Source: Alectoria sarmentosa
Lineage: Eukaryota; Ascomycota; Lecanoromycetes; Lecanorales; Parmeliaceae
NCBI GenBank assembly: GCA_009733775.1
Contig: WOGZ01000616.1
Coordinates: 1 to 11,754, forward strand
Direction of reading: 5' to 3'
DNA: 11,754 bases
The notes beneath the pieces were generated by a model. That model saw only the letters and a list, made by a program, of their open reading frames with translations. It was not told where the DNA came from and searched no databases. The first letter of the stretch is position 1. The number at the start of each line of letters is the position of its first letter. Of this stretch, positions 1 to 7,984 are shown in pieces. A program made the position numbers and the translations under genes.

Positions 1-278
1 CATTTTTCTTTTTCGATATAATCGTTTTTATATATTTATTAATTATATATTAATCGATTTTTAATATACATTTAATAATTTAAAAATAAAATTTTCAAAA
101 AATCGTTTTTTTGCAAAAAGTGAAATTTTTTGTATAAAATATCGTGGCGAATATGTTTAAAAGAATATAATCGTTTTTAAATTTCGATATTTTTATTTTT
201 ATTACTCGCGATTAATCTTATTATCGTTATTTATTAAAAAAGAAAAGAGAAAAAAGAAAAGAAAAAAGAATTATCGTT

Positions 279-832
279 ATCGACCTTATTATTGTTATTC
301 GATATTTATTTTATTTATTCGATATATATTTCATTATTATTATTCAATCTTTATTTTATTTTTTCGACGCTTATTTTATTATTATTACTCGATTTTAATT
401 TTCATAAAAATCGAAATTTATATTTTTCAAAAAACATTTATTACGCGCTTGATGATTTTATTGTTATTATTCGAAAATTACTTCATTATTATTATTTTAT
501 ATTTAATTCATTATCATTATTTAACGCTTATTTCATTATTATTATTCGATTTTAATTTTCGTAAAAATCGAAATTCGTATTTTATTAAAACATTTTTATT
601 ATGCGCTCGAGAATCTTATTATTATTATTCGATATTTATTATGCGTTCGATAATTTCATTATCGTTATTCGATATTTACTTTAATTATTTAACACTTATT
701 TTACTATTATTATCCGATTTTGATTTTCGTGAAAATTCAAATTCGTGTTTTTCGTATATTTTTATTATGCGCTCGATAATCTCATTGTTATTATTTAACG
801 ATTATTTTATTTATTCGACGCTCGACGTTTAA
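279..832. repeat. Diverged tandem array, about 157-168 bp period, three units
   Basis: The anchor CGATTTTAATTTTC begins at 390 and 547, and a one-base variant (CGATTTTGATTTTC) at 715, giving spacings of 157 and 168 bp. Each anchor follows a (T/A)-rich ACGCTTATTT..ATTATTATT stretch. It is followed 50-60 bp later by a GCGCTYGA-like box (at about 447, 603 and 769, with an extra GCGTTCGA near 643). Purine-rich tracts containing AGAGAAAAAnGAAAAG lie on both sides (about 236-271 and 833-851) and could belong to the repeat period or to target flanks. The two open frames across the array read the repeat in translation and are not taken as genes. Confidence 0.7.
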
Positions 833-970
833 GAGAAGAGAAAAAGAAAAGTATAAAAGATATTAATATATGCGACTGCAAAAGAAAATTTTTCATTTTT
901 ATTACTTAATTTTCAGCGTCGCAAGTGTTGAAATTCGTGATTTTGTTATATAATTCTATTCGAGTGAAAG

Positions 971-1077
971 TGTTAAAATAATTAAGTTCGTTTCACTTTT
1001 CTTACTCGGCTGTCGCCGAGTGTAAACTTGATAAGTCTCATATTTTATATAGCATCTTAATTAAATAATCTATCACC
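971..1077 (-). repeat. Inverted repeat A, left arm (107 bp)
   Basis: The reverse complement of this segment aligns without gaps to 1596-1702. By eye 86 of 107 positions match and all 21 differences are transitions. Sixteen of these have C or G in this arm and T or A in the other, so this is the better preserved copy. The arm contains a GC-rich stem-loop at 1004-1021. No coding potential is seen. Confidence 0.8.
1004..1021. other. GC-rich stem-loop within inverted repeat A
   Basis: ACTCGGC at 1004-1010 and GCCGAGT at 1015-1021 form a perfect 7-bp stem with a 4-nt loop, conspicuous in such AT-rich surroundings. Just upstream, AGTGAAA at 963-969 and TTTCACT at 991-997 form a second 7-bp inverted repeat with a 21-nt loop. 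The role is unknown. Confidence 0.6.
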
Positions 1078-1595
1078 TACTTTCAACAATTTTAATAAAT
1101 TTTAAAGCTGATTGTTTTTAACGATTAAAACGCATTTATTAATTAATTTTTAATCGAATAAATACGTCGCACGATGAGAATATACATTAATTAAATATAA
1201 TTTCAGAAATTTAAAAATTATTTTCTTCAATTAACGTGACGTTTTTATTAATTAAGATGTGTAATTTAATTTTTACGATTACGTCGTCGATAAAATTAAC
1301 ATTTTCAATAAAAATTGAAATTCGTTCAAAATCAACATTTAAATGTGTTTCGAATCGAAGTTTCAAAGTGATATTATTTCGTTAATGTGATAATAAATCG
1401 AATGTTTCTTAACGCTTTAAAGTTTTTACGATATTTTGTAATAATATATTCGCATAAAGTGTTTTTATAAAATAAAAATAAAGTCTCGTGATTTAAAATG
1501 ATTTATAAATTAATATATATAAAGCATATCGATAAAATAAATGTTAAATTATTAAACGAAGTTCGATCGATCGAGTTTATAATTTATTAAAAATA

Positions 1596-1702
1596 GATGA
1601 TAGATTATTTGATTAAAATGTTATGTAAAATATAAAATTTATTAAATTTATATTCGACGATAGTCGAATAGAGAAAGTGAAACGAATTTGATTATTTTAA
1701 CA
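1596..1702 (+). repeat. Inverted repeat A, right arm (107 bp, more decayed)
   Basis: This is the partner of 971-1077 in opposite orientation, about 520 bp away. The pattern of one-sided C-to-T and G-to-A differences is the classic outcome of RIP on duplicated DNA. Its own copy of the stem-loop, at 1652-1669, is still a perfect 7-bp stem. Whether the two arms are ends of one element or two independent insertions cannot be decided from the window. Confidence 0.8.
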
Positions 1703-2316
1703 AGTTTATTGACGATTAATGATTCGAGTTACGAGAGATTATAATTATTATTGTGAAAAATATAATTGTTATAAAATGTCAAGGTTAAATTCGTAAGCGA
1801 ATGAATATTTAAAACTTTTTAAATTTTATTATTAAAACGATTTATAATTAAGAAGAAAATATATTTTAAATTATTATTAATTAATATAATAAAAAACGTA
1901 TAATCGAATTAAATGAAAAATATAAAGAAATAATTAATGTATTTATTTCGAAAATCTTATCGATTTTGAAAATTTTATAAATATATAAGAAATAATAAAA
2001 AGTTGAAGATTTAACTTTTATAAAGATTTTATAAAAACGTAAAAGAGATTTATAACTTCGCAAGTTTATTAATTTATATCAAAATATCTTAAAAAATTAA
2101 TTTAAAGCGAAATAGATAAATTATATAATTATTATTTATATATAAAATTAAAGCTATTTATTAACGTATTTTCGCTATAATAAAATATTTTATATAACGA
2201 AATGAGTTAAATAATTTTTCGATTTCGTTATAACGAAGTTCGATTGTAAATCTTTTATTTTATAAAGCGAAAACGTCGCAAAGATTTATCTCGCAAGAAA
2301 ATCGTTTAAATCGTGA

Positions 2317-2470
2317 GCAAAAGACTTCAATATTCGCACTCGCATTTAAAAAAACTTAAATACTTAAATTATTCGTATATAAAGATATTGCGAATAATAG
2401 AGATTTTTCATTCGTTTATTAAATTTAACGATAAATTAAAAACAAGCTTGCTCGTATATATATATTTTAT
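2317..2470 (+). repeat. Inverted repeat B, left arm (154 bp, AT-decayed)
   Basis: The segment aligns without gaps to the reverse complement of 2863-3016. By eye 127 of 154 positions match; 24 of the 27 differences are transitions and 20 of those put A or T in this arm. The similarity also shows in translation (KRLQYSH, FHS, KLK, SL), but stops flank it and I treat it as a repeat relic rather than a gene. Confidence 0.8.
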
Positions 2471-2862
2471 TAAAAATTTCGAAGCTTTTATAATCATTAT
2501 TATATGATTTTTATTTATTATATATATTTAATTAATAACGATAACGATTATAAACGATAATATAATAATTTATAAATAATTTCATTAATCGTCAACTTGC
2601 TAAAATAACTATCGTTAAAGAAATTAAATTTTTAAAACGTTAATTAATTATAAACGATGAAATATTGAAAATGCGATGTGAAAAAACTCGGTTATTAATC
2701 GAATTTAATCGTATTTAACGACGATAATAATATTTAAATAATTTTATAATTTATTTGTTATTTTATATATATTGTTTATATTATATAATATCGTTTATAA
2801 AGCATTTAAATCGACAAATAAAAGAGTTTAAGATTTTCGATGTTTTTGCGATTTTCTGCTTC

Positions 2863-3016
2863 GTAAAATACATATATATAAACAAGCTTTTTTTTAATTT
2901 ATCGCTAAATTTGATGGACGAATGAAAATTCTTTATTATTCGCAATGTCACTATATACGAGTGACTTGAGTATTCGAGTCTTTTCAGGTGCGGGTGCGAG
3001 TATTGAAGTCTTTTGC
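2863..3016 (-). repeat. Inverted repeat B, right arm, at the AT/GC boundary
   Basis: This is the better preserved partner of 2317-2470. It straddles the composition boundary: its outer end is close to normal G+C and its inner end is AT-rich. Weaker similarity appears to continue inward with an insertion of roughly 60 bp (about 2775-2860 against about 2480-2510). Inside it, GAGTATTCGAGTCTTTT (2968-2984) is nearly repeated as GAGTATTGAAGTCTTTT (2998-3014), a short direct repeat with 30-bp spacing. Confidence 0.8.
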
Positions 3017-3180
3017 CGCTAAATCGTTCATTTCTGAAGTTCAATTTTCAAAAGCGTTGATGTTCTTCGATACACATGGTTTTCGATTACTTGGCTTGGC
3101 AAGATTGACAATCTTCAATGTATCACAACAGTTCTGCGACGGTTTTTGGTGGAGAACGGTGATAGGATCATATTCATTAT

Positions 3181-3258
3181 TGTTTGCTGATGGTATTTAA
3201 TGGTATTGAGGTTCGATTCCTAATGGCGCTGATACAATGATGTAATTGTTTTCTATTT
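3181..3258 (+). repeat. 78-bp direct repeat, copy 1, with Pol III B-box-like sequence
   Basis: It matches 3398-3475 at 73 of 78 positions by eye, and all five differences are transitions with A or T in this copy. It contains GGTTCGATTCC (3210-3220), a perfect match to the tRNA B-box consensus GGTTCGANTCC. It also contains TGATGTAATTG (3238-3248), which corresponds to an intact A-box-like sequence in copy 2. No cloverleaf can be folded around the box by eye, so it is not called as a tRNA. Confidence 0.75.
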
Positions 3259-3397
3259 TTTGGCAGCGCCATTACCTCGAGTTGCCGTAGTTTCCCCGAG
3301 ATTCAGGGTTCGATTCTCGGCCTGGTCTGGCTTAAGTGCAGCAGCAGTGCGTTTGAGTGGTTCGTCTCGCGGGGGCTCGCACTCGTTGTGAGGGTCG
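3259..3397 (+). repeat. Spacer between the 78-bp repeats, with a third B-box-like hairpin
   Basis: Unlike its surroundings it has fairly high G+C. GGTTCGATTCT (3307-3317) differs from the B-box consensus by one base and sits in a hairpin with stem CCGAGA (3296-3301) / TCTCGG (3315-3320). The distance from the decayed A-box-like site at 3238 to this B-box-like site is about 70 bp, within the range seen in tRNA-derived SINEs. I do not recognise a family. Confidence 0.35.
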
Positions 3398-3475
3398 TGT
3401 TTGCTGGTGGTATTTAATGGTATTGAGGTTCGATTCCTAATGGCGCTGGTACAATGGTGTAGCTGTTTTCTATTT
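3398..3475 (+). repeat. 78-bp direct repeat, copy 2, with B-box- and A-box-like sequences
   Basis: This is the better preserved copy. GGTTCGATTCC (3427-3437) fits the B-box consensus, and TGGTGTAGCTG (3455-3465) fits the A-box consensus TRGYNNARNNG. The order B then A is the reverse of a tRNA gene, so if Pol III ancestry is real, the true unit would start at the A-box and end at a later B-box. Confidence 0.75.
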
Positions 3476-3530
3476 TCTATTATGTTTGTATGAACGTGTA
3501 TGCGTGAAAACTAACCTAATATCGTACTAT

Positions 3531-4150
3531 AAATAAAATTGTTGAAGATTAACGACGTAATATAAACGTTTTGATACGATAGTTATATTACTTAGCAGTA
3601 CAGTTTCAATACAGTTTTTCAAACTCATAGCCTTCCGCTAAGGTACCTTACTATCCTTCTATCAATATCCCAATTGTACCCATTACTAGACCTCAGCCAA
3701 CGCTATTTATTTAATACAAATATAATCCTCATCTTTCTTTTCGCCCGTAGAAGGTAGTTCTTTAGGTCTTCCTCGAGGACTTTATAGGTCACCAATCCAG
3801 CACAACTTCTTAGATCTTCCAGTACGAATGAACCGAGATGATATCTCTCATTCTAAATACAAGTTCAATTCTCAAATTTCATTGTGGCGTTGTCGGACAT
3901 GTAGAATCTGCTCTCTGCGTACACCTGGCTACATATTGTTACCTGCTTTACACTTCACACTGACCGACTCACTGAGTAAAGTACTTAGTGGGGTTTAGAA
4001 GCCTGCCGCCTGGCTCGGCACGCGCGCTAGCGAGGTCCTGCAGCTGCCCAAATGCCTTCTTTCCCCTCTACGCTGCATCCAAGCTTCAAAGTCATCCATC
4101 GAAACCCCCCCCTTGATCTCCGCTGGTCTTGCTAGGATAAGCTACAGGCC
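3531..4150. promoter_or_regulatory. Intergenic region and leader upstream of the ELMO gene
   Basis: No coding sequence is supported across these 620 bases. A perfect 12-bp palindrome TAAGGTACCTTA lies at 3639-3650. An imperfect inverted repeat CACTGAGTA (3970-3978) / TACTTAGTG (3982-3990) has one mismatched position. The last 150 bases become C/T-rich, as is common around fungal transcription starts. An in-frame upstream ORF occupies 4052-4135 and is listed separately. The promoter role is inferred from position only. Confidence 0.4.
4052..4135 (+). promoter_or_regulatory. Upstream ORF of 27 codons in the ELMO leader
   Basis: An ATG at 4052 with A at -3 opens a frame that reads 27 codons and stops with TAG at 4133-4135, only 15 nt before the main start at 4151 and in the same frame as it. 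If the transcript starts upstream of 4052, ribosomes would meet this ORF first, which could lower translation of the main gene. The transcription start is unknown, so use of the uORF is unproven. Confidence 0.4.
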
Positions 4151-6449
4151 ATGGATAGCATCAATGTCTCCGAGCTCGTTGAGCGCTTAGGCAGTGACGA
4201 AGACGCTGTGCGCAAGATGGCCGTCTTCAAGCTGCAGGGCTGCGTTTTGGATCCATCTTTCGCTGATGTTTTCATATTGGAAGATGGTCTCACGAAGCTA
4301 CGCCATTTGACACTTCACGCTACCGGTAACACGCTGGCCTATAGCTTGACCTCTTTCTCAAGACTGCTAGAGGTGGACAAAGGCTGGGAATATGTCACTC
4401 AAGACCTTGTAGAGAGGGTAAAATTTTCCTTGGATATCTTTGAGGTGACTGCTGACATGGAAATATAGGTGGTTGAGCTGGTCGTCACTCATCCACTGGT
4501 CAACATCCTTCGGGGTGCCATGTCAATCCTAGTCTATATCGTCTCTCATCCCTACACCGCCTCCAGCAGGATTTCTCAACCCGACAGCTTCGGCTTTCGA
4601 GCTCTGCAGCCCGCTATGACTGTGCACCCCCAGTTCCTCGAGATGCTCGTCAGCAGGCTATCCTCCGCCGATCACGCTTTATGTGCCAATGCGTTGCTGC
4701 TCATCAATTCGTTGATGCGGGAAGCTATTACCAACGACTCGGAAGCTGACTGGCCCAAATTCGTTAAGCAGTTGCAAGATCTCGATATCATCAAAGCGGT
4801 CTACACACTCATGCAAAGCACGGCATTACAGGATCTGTCACATCCACTGATTGAGTTCCAGGCCTTGTGAGTGATCTCTTCGATCCATCATTCCCCTTTT
4901 CATCATATTTTGGGGGCCGGAGATCTTTTCCGCCTTCTGAGACAATTCTCCTGACCCTTGAACCATTCTTAAAAGAGAAACACTGATTTCGAATTCATTC
5001 AGAACCAAGGTGCTGCTTCGAAAATGGCGAGATGTTCCTGTGGATTTAAATAAATCTGATCATAGGAGAGCTCTGAAAAGTATTCATTTAGCTAGCAATC
5101 CTGAAAGAGTCACAACACCAGTGGATGATGGAGAAGAGGCTTCGAAGAAGAGACATAACCCAGAAAAGTGGAGACGTCTTGGATTCGAGTCGGAGACTCC
5201 AGCCTGGGAATTTGAAGAGGTCGGTTATCTGGGCATGATGGACTTGACAGAGTATGTGAGACAGCAGGAGGATGGCTTTCCGAAGCTCCTTCTGGAGCAA
5301 TCAACCAAGCTGTCAGAACAAAGATGTCCAGTTGCCAGAGCAAGTCTTGCGGTGACTTCGATCCTTTGCGAGCATTTTGAAATTGAGAAAGCAGATGTCG
5401 ATGATGCCAAATTTCAACTGTCCTTTGAGTCACGAACAAACTTTGACAAGACCTTTAAGCCTCTGATCCTGCAGTGGTCATTACTCCACACTGCTGGTCT
5501 ACAGGCATTCTTCCGGTTATGGCAGACTACCGGTGCCGAGACTGAAGACTTCATGAAGATTGCTGACCTGGTACGAATTCTGCTCGAAGCAGTGGTTGGC
5601 GGAGCTACAAGAGTAAGCAACGTCCACGAAGTCGAAACAGAAATCCAGCAATTCGAGTTGGCACGATTAAGGCATTTACAGATGGAGCTACTTGAATTCA
5701 CCTACGAAGACCACTGGGGTCATCACCTCGGCCAAATGCGAGATGAGCTGGACCACGAAGCGTTGCAGTTCGTCAAAGAGCAACGCATACGATGTCTATT
5801 AGCAGGAGCGTGGTTCCCGAACGGCCACGGTCACAAGAGCGATAAAGCTGCAATCGCAAAGCAGGACTTAAGTCCGTCCAACCCAACTTCTCAACGCTAT
5901 GCAAAATTAGCCCCCAACAGGCGCTTTCTCCACTATGCCGATTTCGACGTTCGCGGTGATGAGGAGCCAGATCTGGAGGGACTGGTTGAAAAAATCGACC
6001 TCACTACAGTGTCCTCCGTCGTCTTGGCCCCCTTTGAGCCCAGTTCCTCTACAACTACACTTAAAGCGACTCACCAATCCATCTCCACAAGGAAGGTAAT
6101 TATCTACGGCTACATTCTTTCCAACTCTCGTCCTACCTCACCCAAGATCCACACTCGCATGGGCTCTACAGCAACCAAGACGCCTAGAAAGGAGGTGACG
6201 CTGCTTACGCTTCACCCACAAACTCAGAGTCTGGCTGCAGAATGGCTGGACGGTCTACTCATGTTGTTGAATTACAAGCCGATTACAGACGAGACTAAGA
6301 AATTGATTGCCATGGTACAGGATTATGGCCTAAAGATCAGGTTGTTGAATGTTAGATTCGATGATATGGCTCTTGCGGGTGATAGCCCCGAGATACCCAG
6401 CCGAGAAGGGCTCGATGAGGACTATTATTATGATATTTTGGGCAACTGA
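4151..6449 (+). CDS. LMO1: ELMO/CED-12 family protein (partner of a DOCK-type GEF)
   Basis: Three exons: 4151-4417, 4469-4866 and 5003-6449. Intron 1 (51 nt, GTAAAA...TAG) removes an in-frame stop and has CTGAC 12 nt before its end. Intron 2 (136 nt, GTGAGT...CAG) splits a Leu codon. The product is 703 residues, close to the usual ELMO length. The N-terminal 220 residues are armadillo-like helices (VTHPLVNILRGAM just after junction 1). An ELMO domain spans about 275-425, starting with the WRRLGF..PAWEF signature. A helical linker leads to a PH domain at about 519-645 (LAPNRRFLHYADF). The tail has PEIPSR at 684-689, fitting the class II SH3 ligand PxxPxR. In animals ELMO binds DOCK proteins to activate Rac; yeast Lmo1 pairs with Dck1 upstream of Rho5. 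The start has a good context (GGCCATGG). Family and exon calls are firm; the symbol is borrowed from yeast. Confidence 0.93.
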
Positions 6450-6614
6450 ACATTTTTCGGCACAAAATCATGGGCGAATAACCCGTGCCCTGGTTTGTAA
6501 GCGTGGGCAGATACCCTCGAGGAATAGCAGAAGGGCGTTTTGGTTTGTGCGAAGATACCCCATTATACCACCGTTGATATCATCTATTATGCTTTTCCGT
6601 ATGCTGTCATGTTC
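6450..6614. other. Convergent intergenic spacer (165 bp)
   Basis: This is the gap between the stop codons of the ELMO gene (+) and the coiled-coil membrane protein gene (-). It must hold both 3' ends, so the transcripts may overlap. I see no clear terminator or polyadenylation signal that I can assign with confidence. Confidence 0.5.
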
Positions 6615-7821
6615 TCATAATTCGTCCAAAAGTCGTAACGTGGCGTCTACATCCACCGCCGGACTCCTCGCCGCTGTACCCTCTAGCTTCGTACTCGTCT
6701 TCGCACCTCGTCTCGAGCCCTCATAATCTCGTTGCCTCTCTCTTCCCTGCTCCCATCTTTCCTGGCCCATGCCCACCACCTCCGTCCAATCACTCAGATG
6801 CGCAACCTCATCCTTCATCACATCCCCATTCCGTCGCCACTGCCTCGTCGACGCCAGTATTGAGAATAACCCAATAAAGAACCCCAATGATCCCCACAGT
6901 ATCTTCAGTCTCCTGCCGATAACCCGCCTTGACTCCTTGTCTCGCAGTGAGCTCCTCTCGACTTTCTCTCTCACTCCATCTAGCCTCTTTCCCAACCTTC
7001 CTACTTTCACTCTTCCTTCATTTATACGTTGGTCCAATTGGGAGATACGAAGAGCTTGAGCGTCGAAAGCCTTATTGGAGGAGGTGACTTGAGTTGTCAT
7101 CTCTGAGGTGAGGAAGGAGCTCGAAGTCATGAAGTGTGTTTGGAGGTTTGAGGTTTGGGTGGAGAGTGACGACAGGCAGGATACTGCAGAGGTAAGAGAG
7201 GAGATCGAGGAGAGAAGTGAGTAGTAAGTGTAATCTAGGCGGCGGGTCGTCGTCGTCGACAGCGTTGAGAGAGTGGTGAGGTGTTTTTGAAGATCACTTC
7301 AGTAGTAAATTAGTTGGCATCTCTGTTGCCTTTCAATTGAGGTACAAGAATGGGACATACTCATCAGCAACCTTCCTCCTCGCCCTCAACCTCTCCACCT
7401 CCCTCCACGTCTCTCTCTCTCGTTTCCCCTCCTTGTCCGTTTCCTTGAATTCGTCCACCCTCTCATTTCCCTTTTGCTGCTGCTCTGGTCCTCTTGGGGG
7501 CGTCTTGTTGCCATCTACCCTGCCATCTATTCGACTAGTAGTCTTCGAAAGAAAATCGCCGAACGGGTTTGAGGTAGTGGGAAGATTGACGGTTTGGGGG
7601 ACGCTCTTGTCGTGATGATGGTGGTGGACGCGGTGAGGGTGGTGCGGGATGTGGTGTTTGTGAGCGGATTTAGCGGGGAAGGTTGTCGAGCGGGGTGGAG
7701 TGGACATTTGGGAGGGGTGGGGAGGGGTGGTGGAACGGATCATTGTCGAGGTTGTGGTTGGAGGAGGGTTGGGGGTACGAGGAAGAATGAGGAAAATCCA
7801 TGATTCCGTCGATGGTTTCAT
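6615..7821 (-). CDS. Uncharacterised coiled-coil protein with one C-terminal membrane segment
   Basis: Two exons on the minus strand: 7821-7361 and 7296-6615. The 64-nt intron has donor GTATGT, a CTAAT branch-like site and the less common acceptor AAG. The phase fits (GA|T) and the join fuses two open frames that otherwise end separately. From the longest start the product is 380 residues. It has a disordered Pro/Thr-rich N-terminus, a His-rich run (residues 54-70, 11 His of 17), an NPFGDFL box at 85-91, and charged/heptad-like helix from about 137 to 280 (WREVERLRARR...; RLGKRLDGVREKVE). A hydrophobic segment at 284-303 (LKILWGSLGFFIGLF) is followed by a hydrophilic tail of about 75 residues. 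It resembles conserved but unnamed Pezizomycotina proteins; I cannot give a function. The start is uncertain: Met27 (7743) or Met39 (7707) are equally possible. Confidence 0.75.
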
Positions 7822-7984
7822 TCACGTGGTTGGAAGGCTCTCATCACATGCTTTCGATATCTCTACTTCAGTGACTTTGAAATCAACATCCTACTTCATA
7901 ACGTCTAACTATGCCAACTCCAAGCGCTATGCCTTGATACTCATGCCCTCAGTTCGCTGTCATGCTCTCATAATGCCTCCCGAC
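7822..7984. promoter_or_regulatory. Spacer between CGR1 and the coiled-coil gene (163 bp)
   Basis: It lies between two genes of the same minus orientation, so it must hold the 3' end of CGR1 and the promoter and leader of the next gene. No distinct motif is recognised. If the coiled-coil protein starts at Met39, the leader is about 115 bases longer. Confidence 0.4.

Larger units (their letters stand above)
1..2960. repeat. AT-rich, gene-free block with RIP-like decay
   Basis: This stretch is overwhelmingly A and T; much of the remaining C and G sits in CG dinucleotides, especially in the first 900 bases. The open frames inside it translate to Ile/Leu/Phe/Tyr/Asn/Lys-rich low-complexity strings, and I support no gene here. 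It contains a tandem array and two inverted repeats, listed separately, whose copies differ almost only by transitions. In Pezizomycotina this is the usual look of an AT-rich isochore made of old repeats mutated by RIP. Composition changes to gene-like sequence at roughly 2940-3000. The block is cut by the left window edge, so its full length is unknown. Confidence 0.85.

Noticed and set aside
292..832. Two overlapping open frames in the tandem array
   Set aside because: The peptides are Leu/Ile/Phe/Tyr strings that repeat with the DNA period; this reflects AT-rich tandem repeats, not selection on protein.
2313..3200. Open frames of 64, 87 and 70 codons in and beside inverted repeat B
   Set aside because: The first two are the two arms of the inverted repeat read in translation; the third crosses from repeat into unrelated sequence. 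None resembles a known protein.
3200..3480. A functional tRNA gene at the B-box-like sites
   Set aside because: No acceptor stem, anticodon arm or correct A-then-B order can be assembled around the perfect B-boxes.
5088..5701. Reverse-strand open frames inside ELMO exon 3
   Set aside because: The forward frame has strong family signatures throughout; the reverse frames are antisense shadows.
6349..7059. Forward open frames overlapping the coiled-coil gene
   Set aside because: The minus strand shows a helix, membrane segment and phase-consistent intron; the forward frames show no motif.
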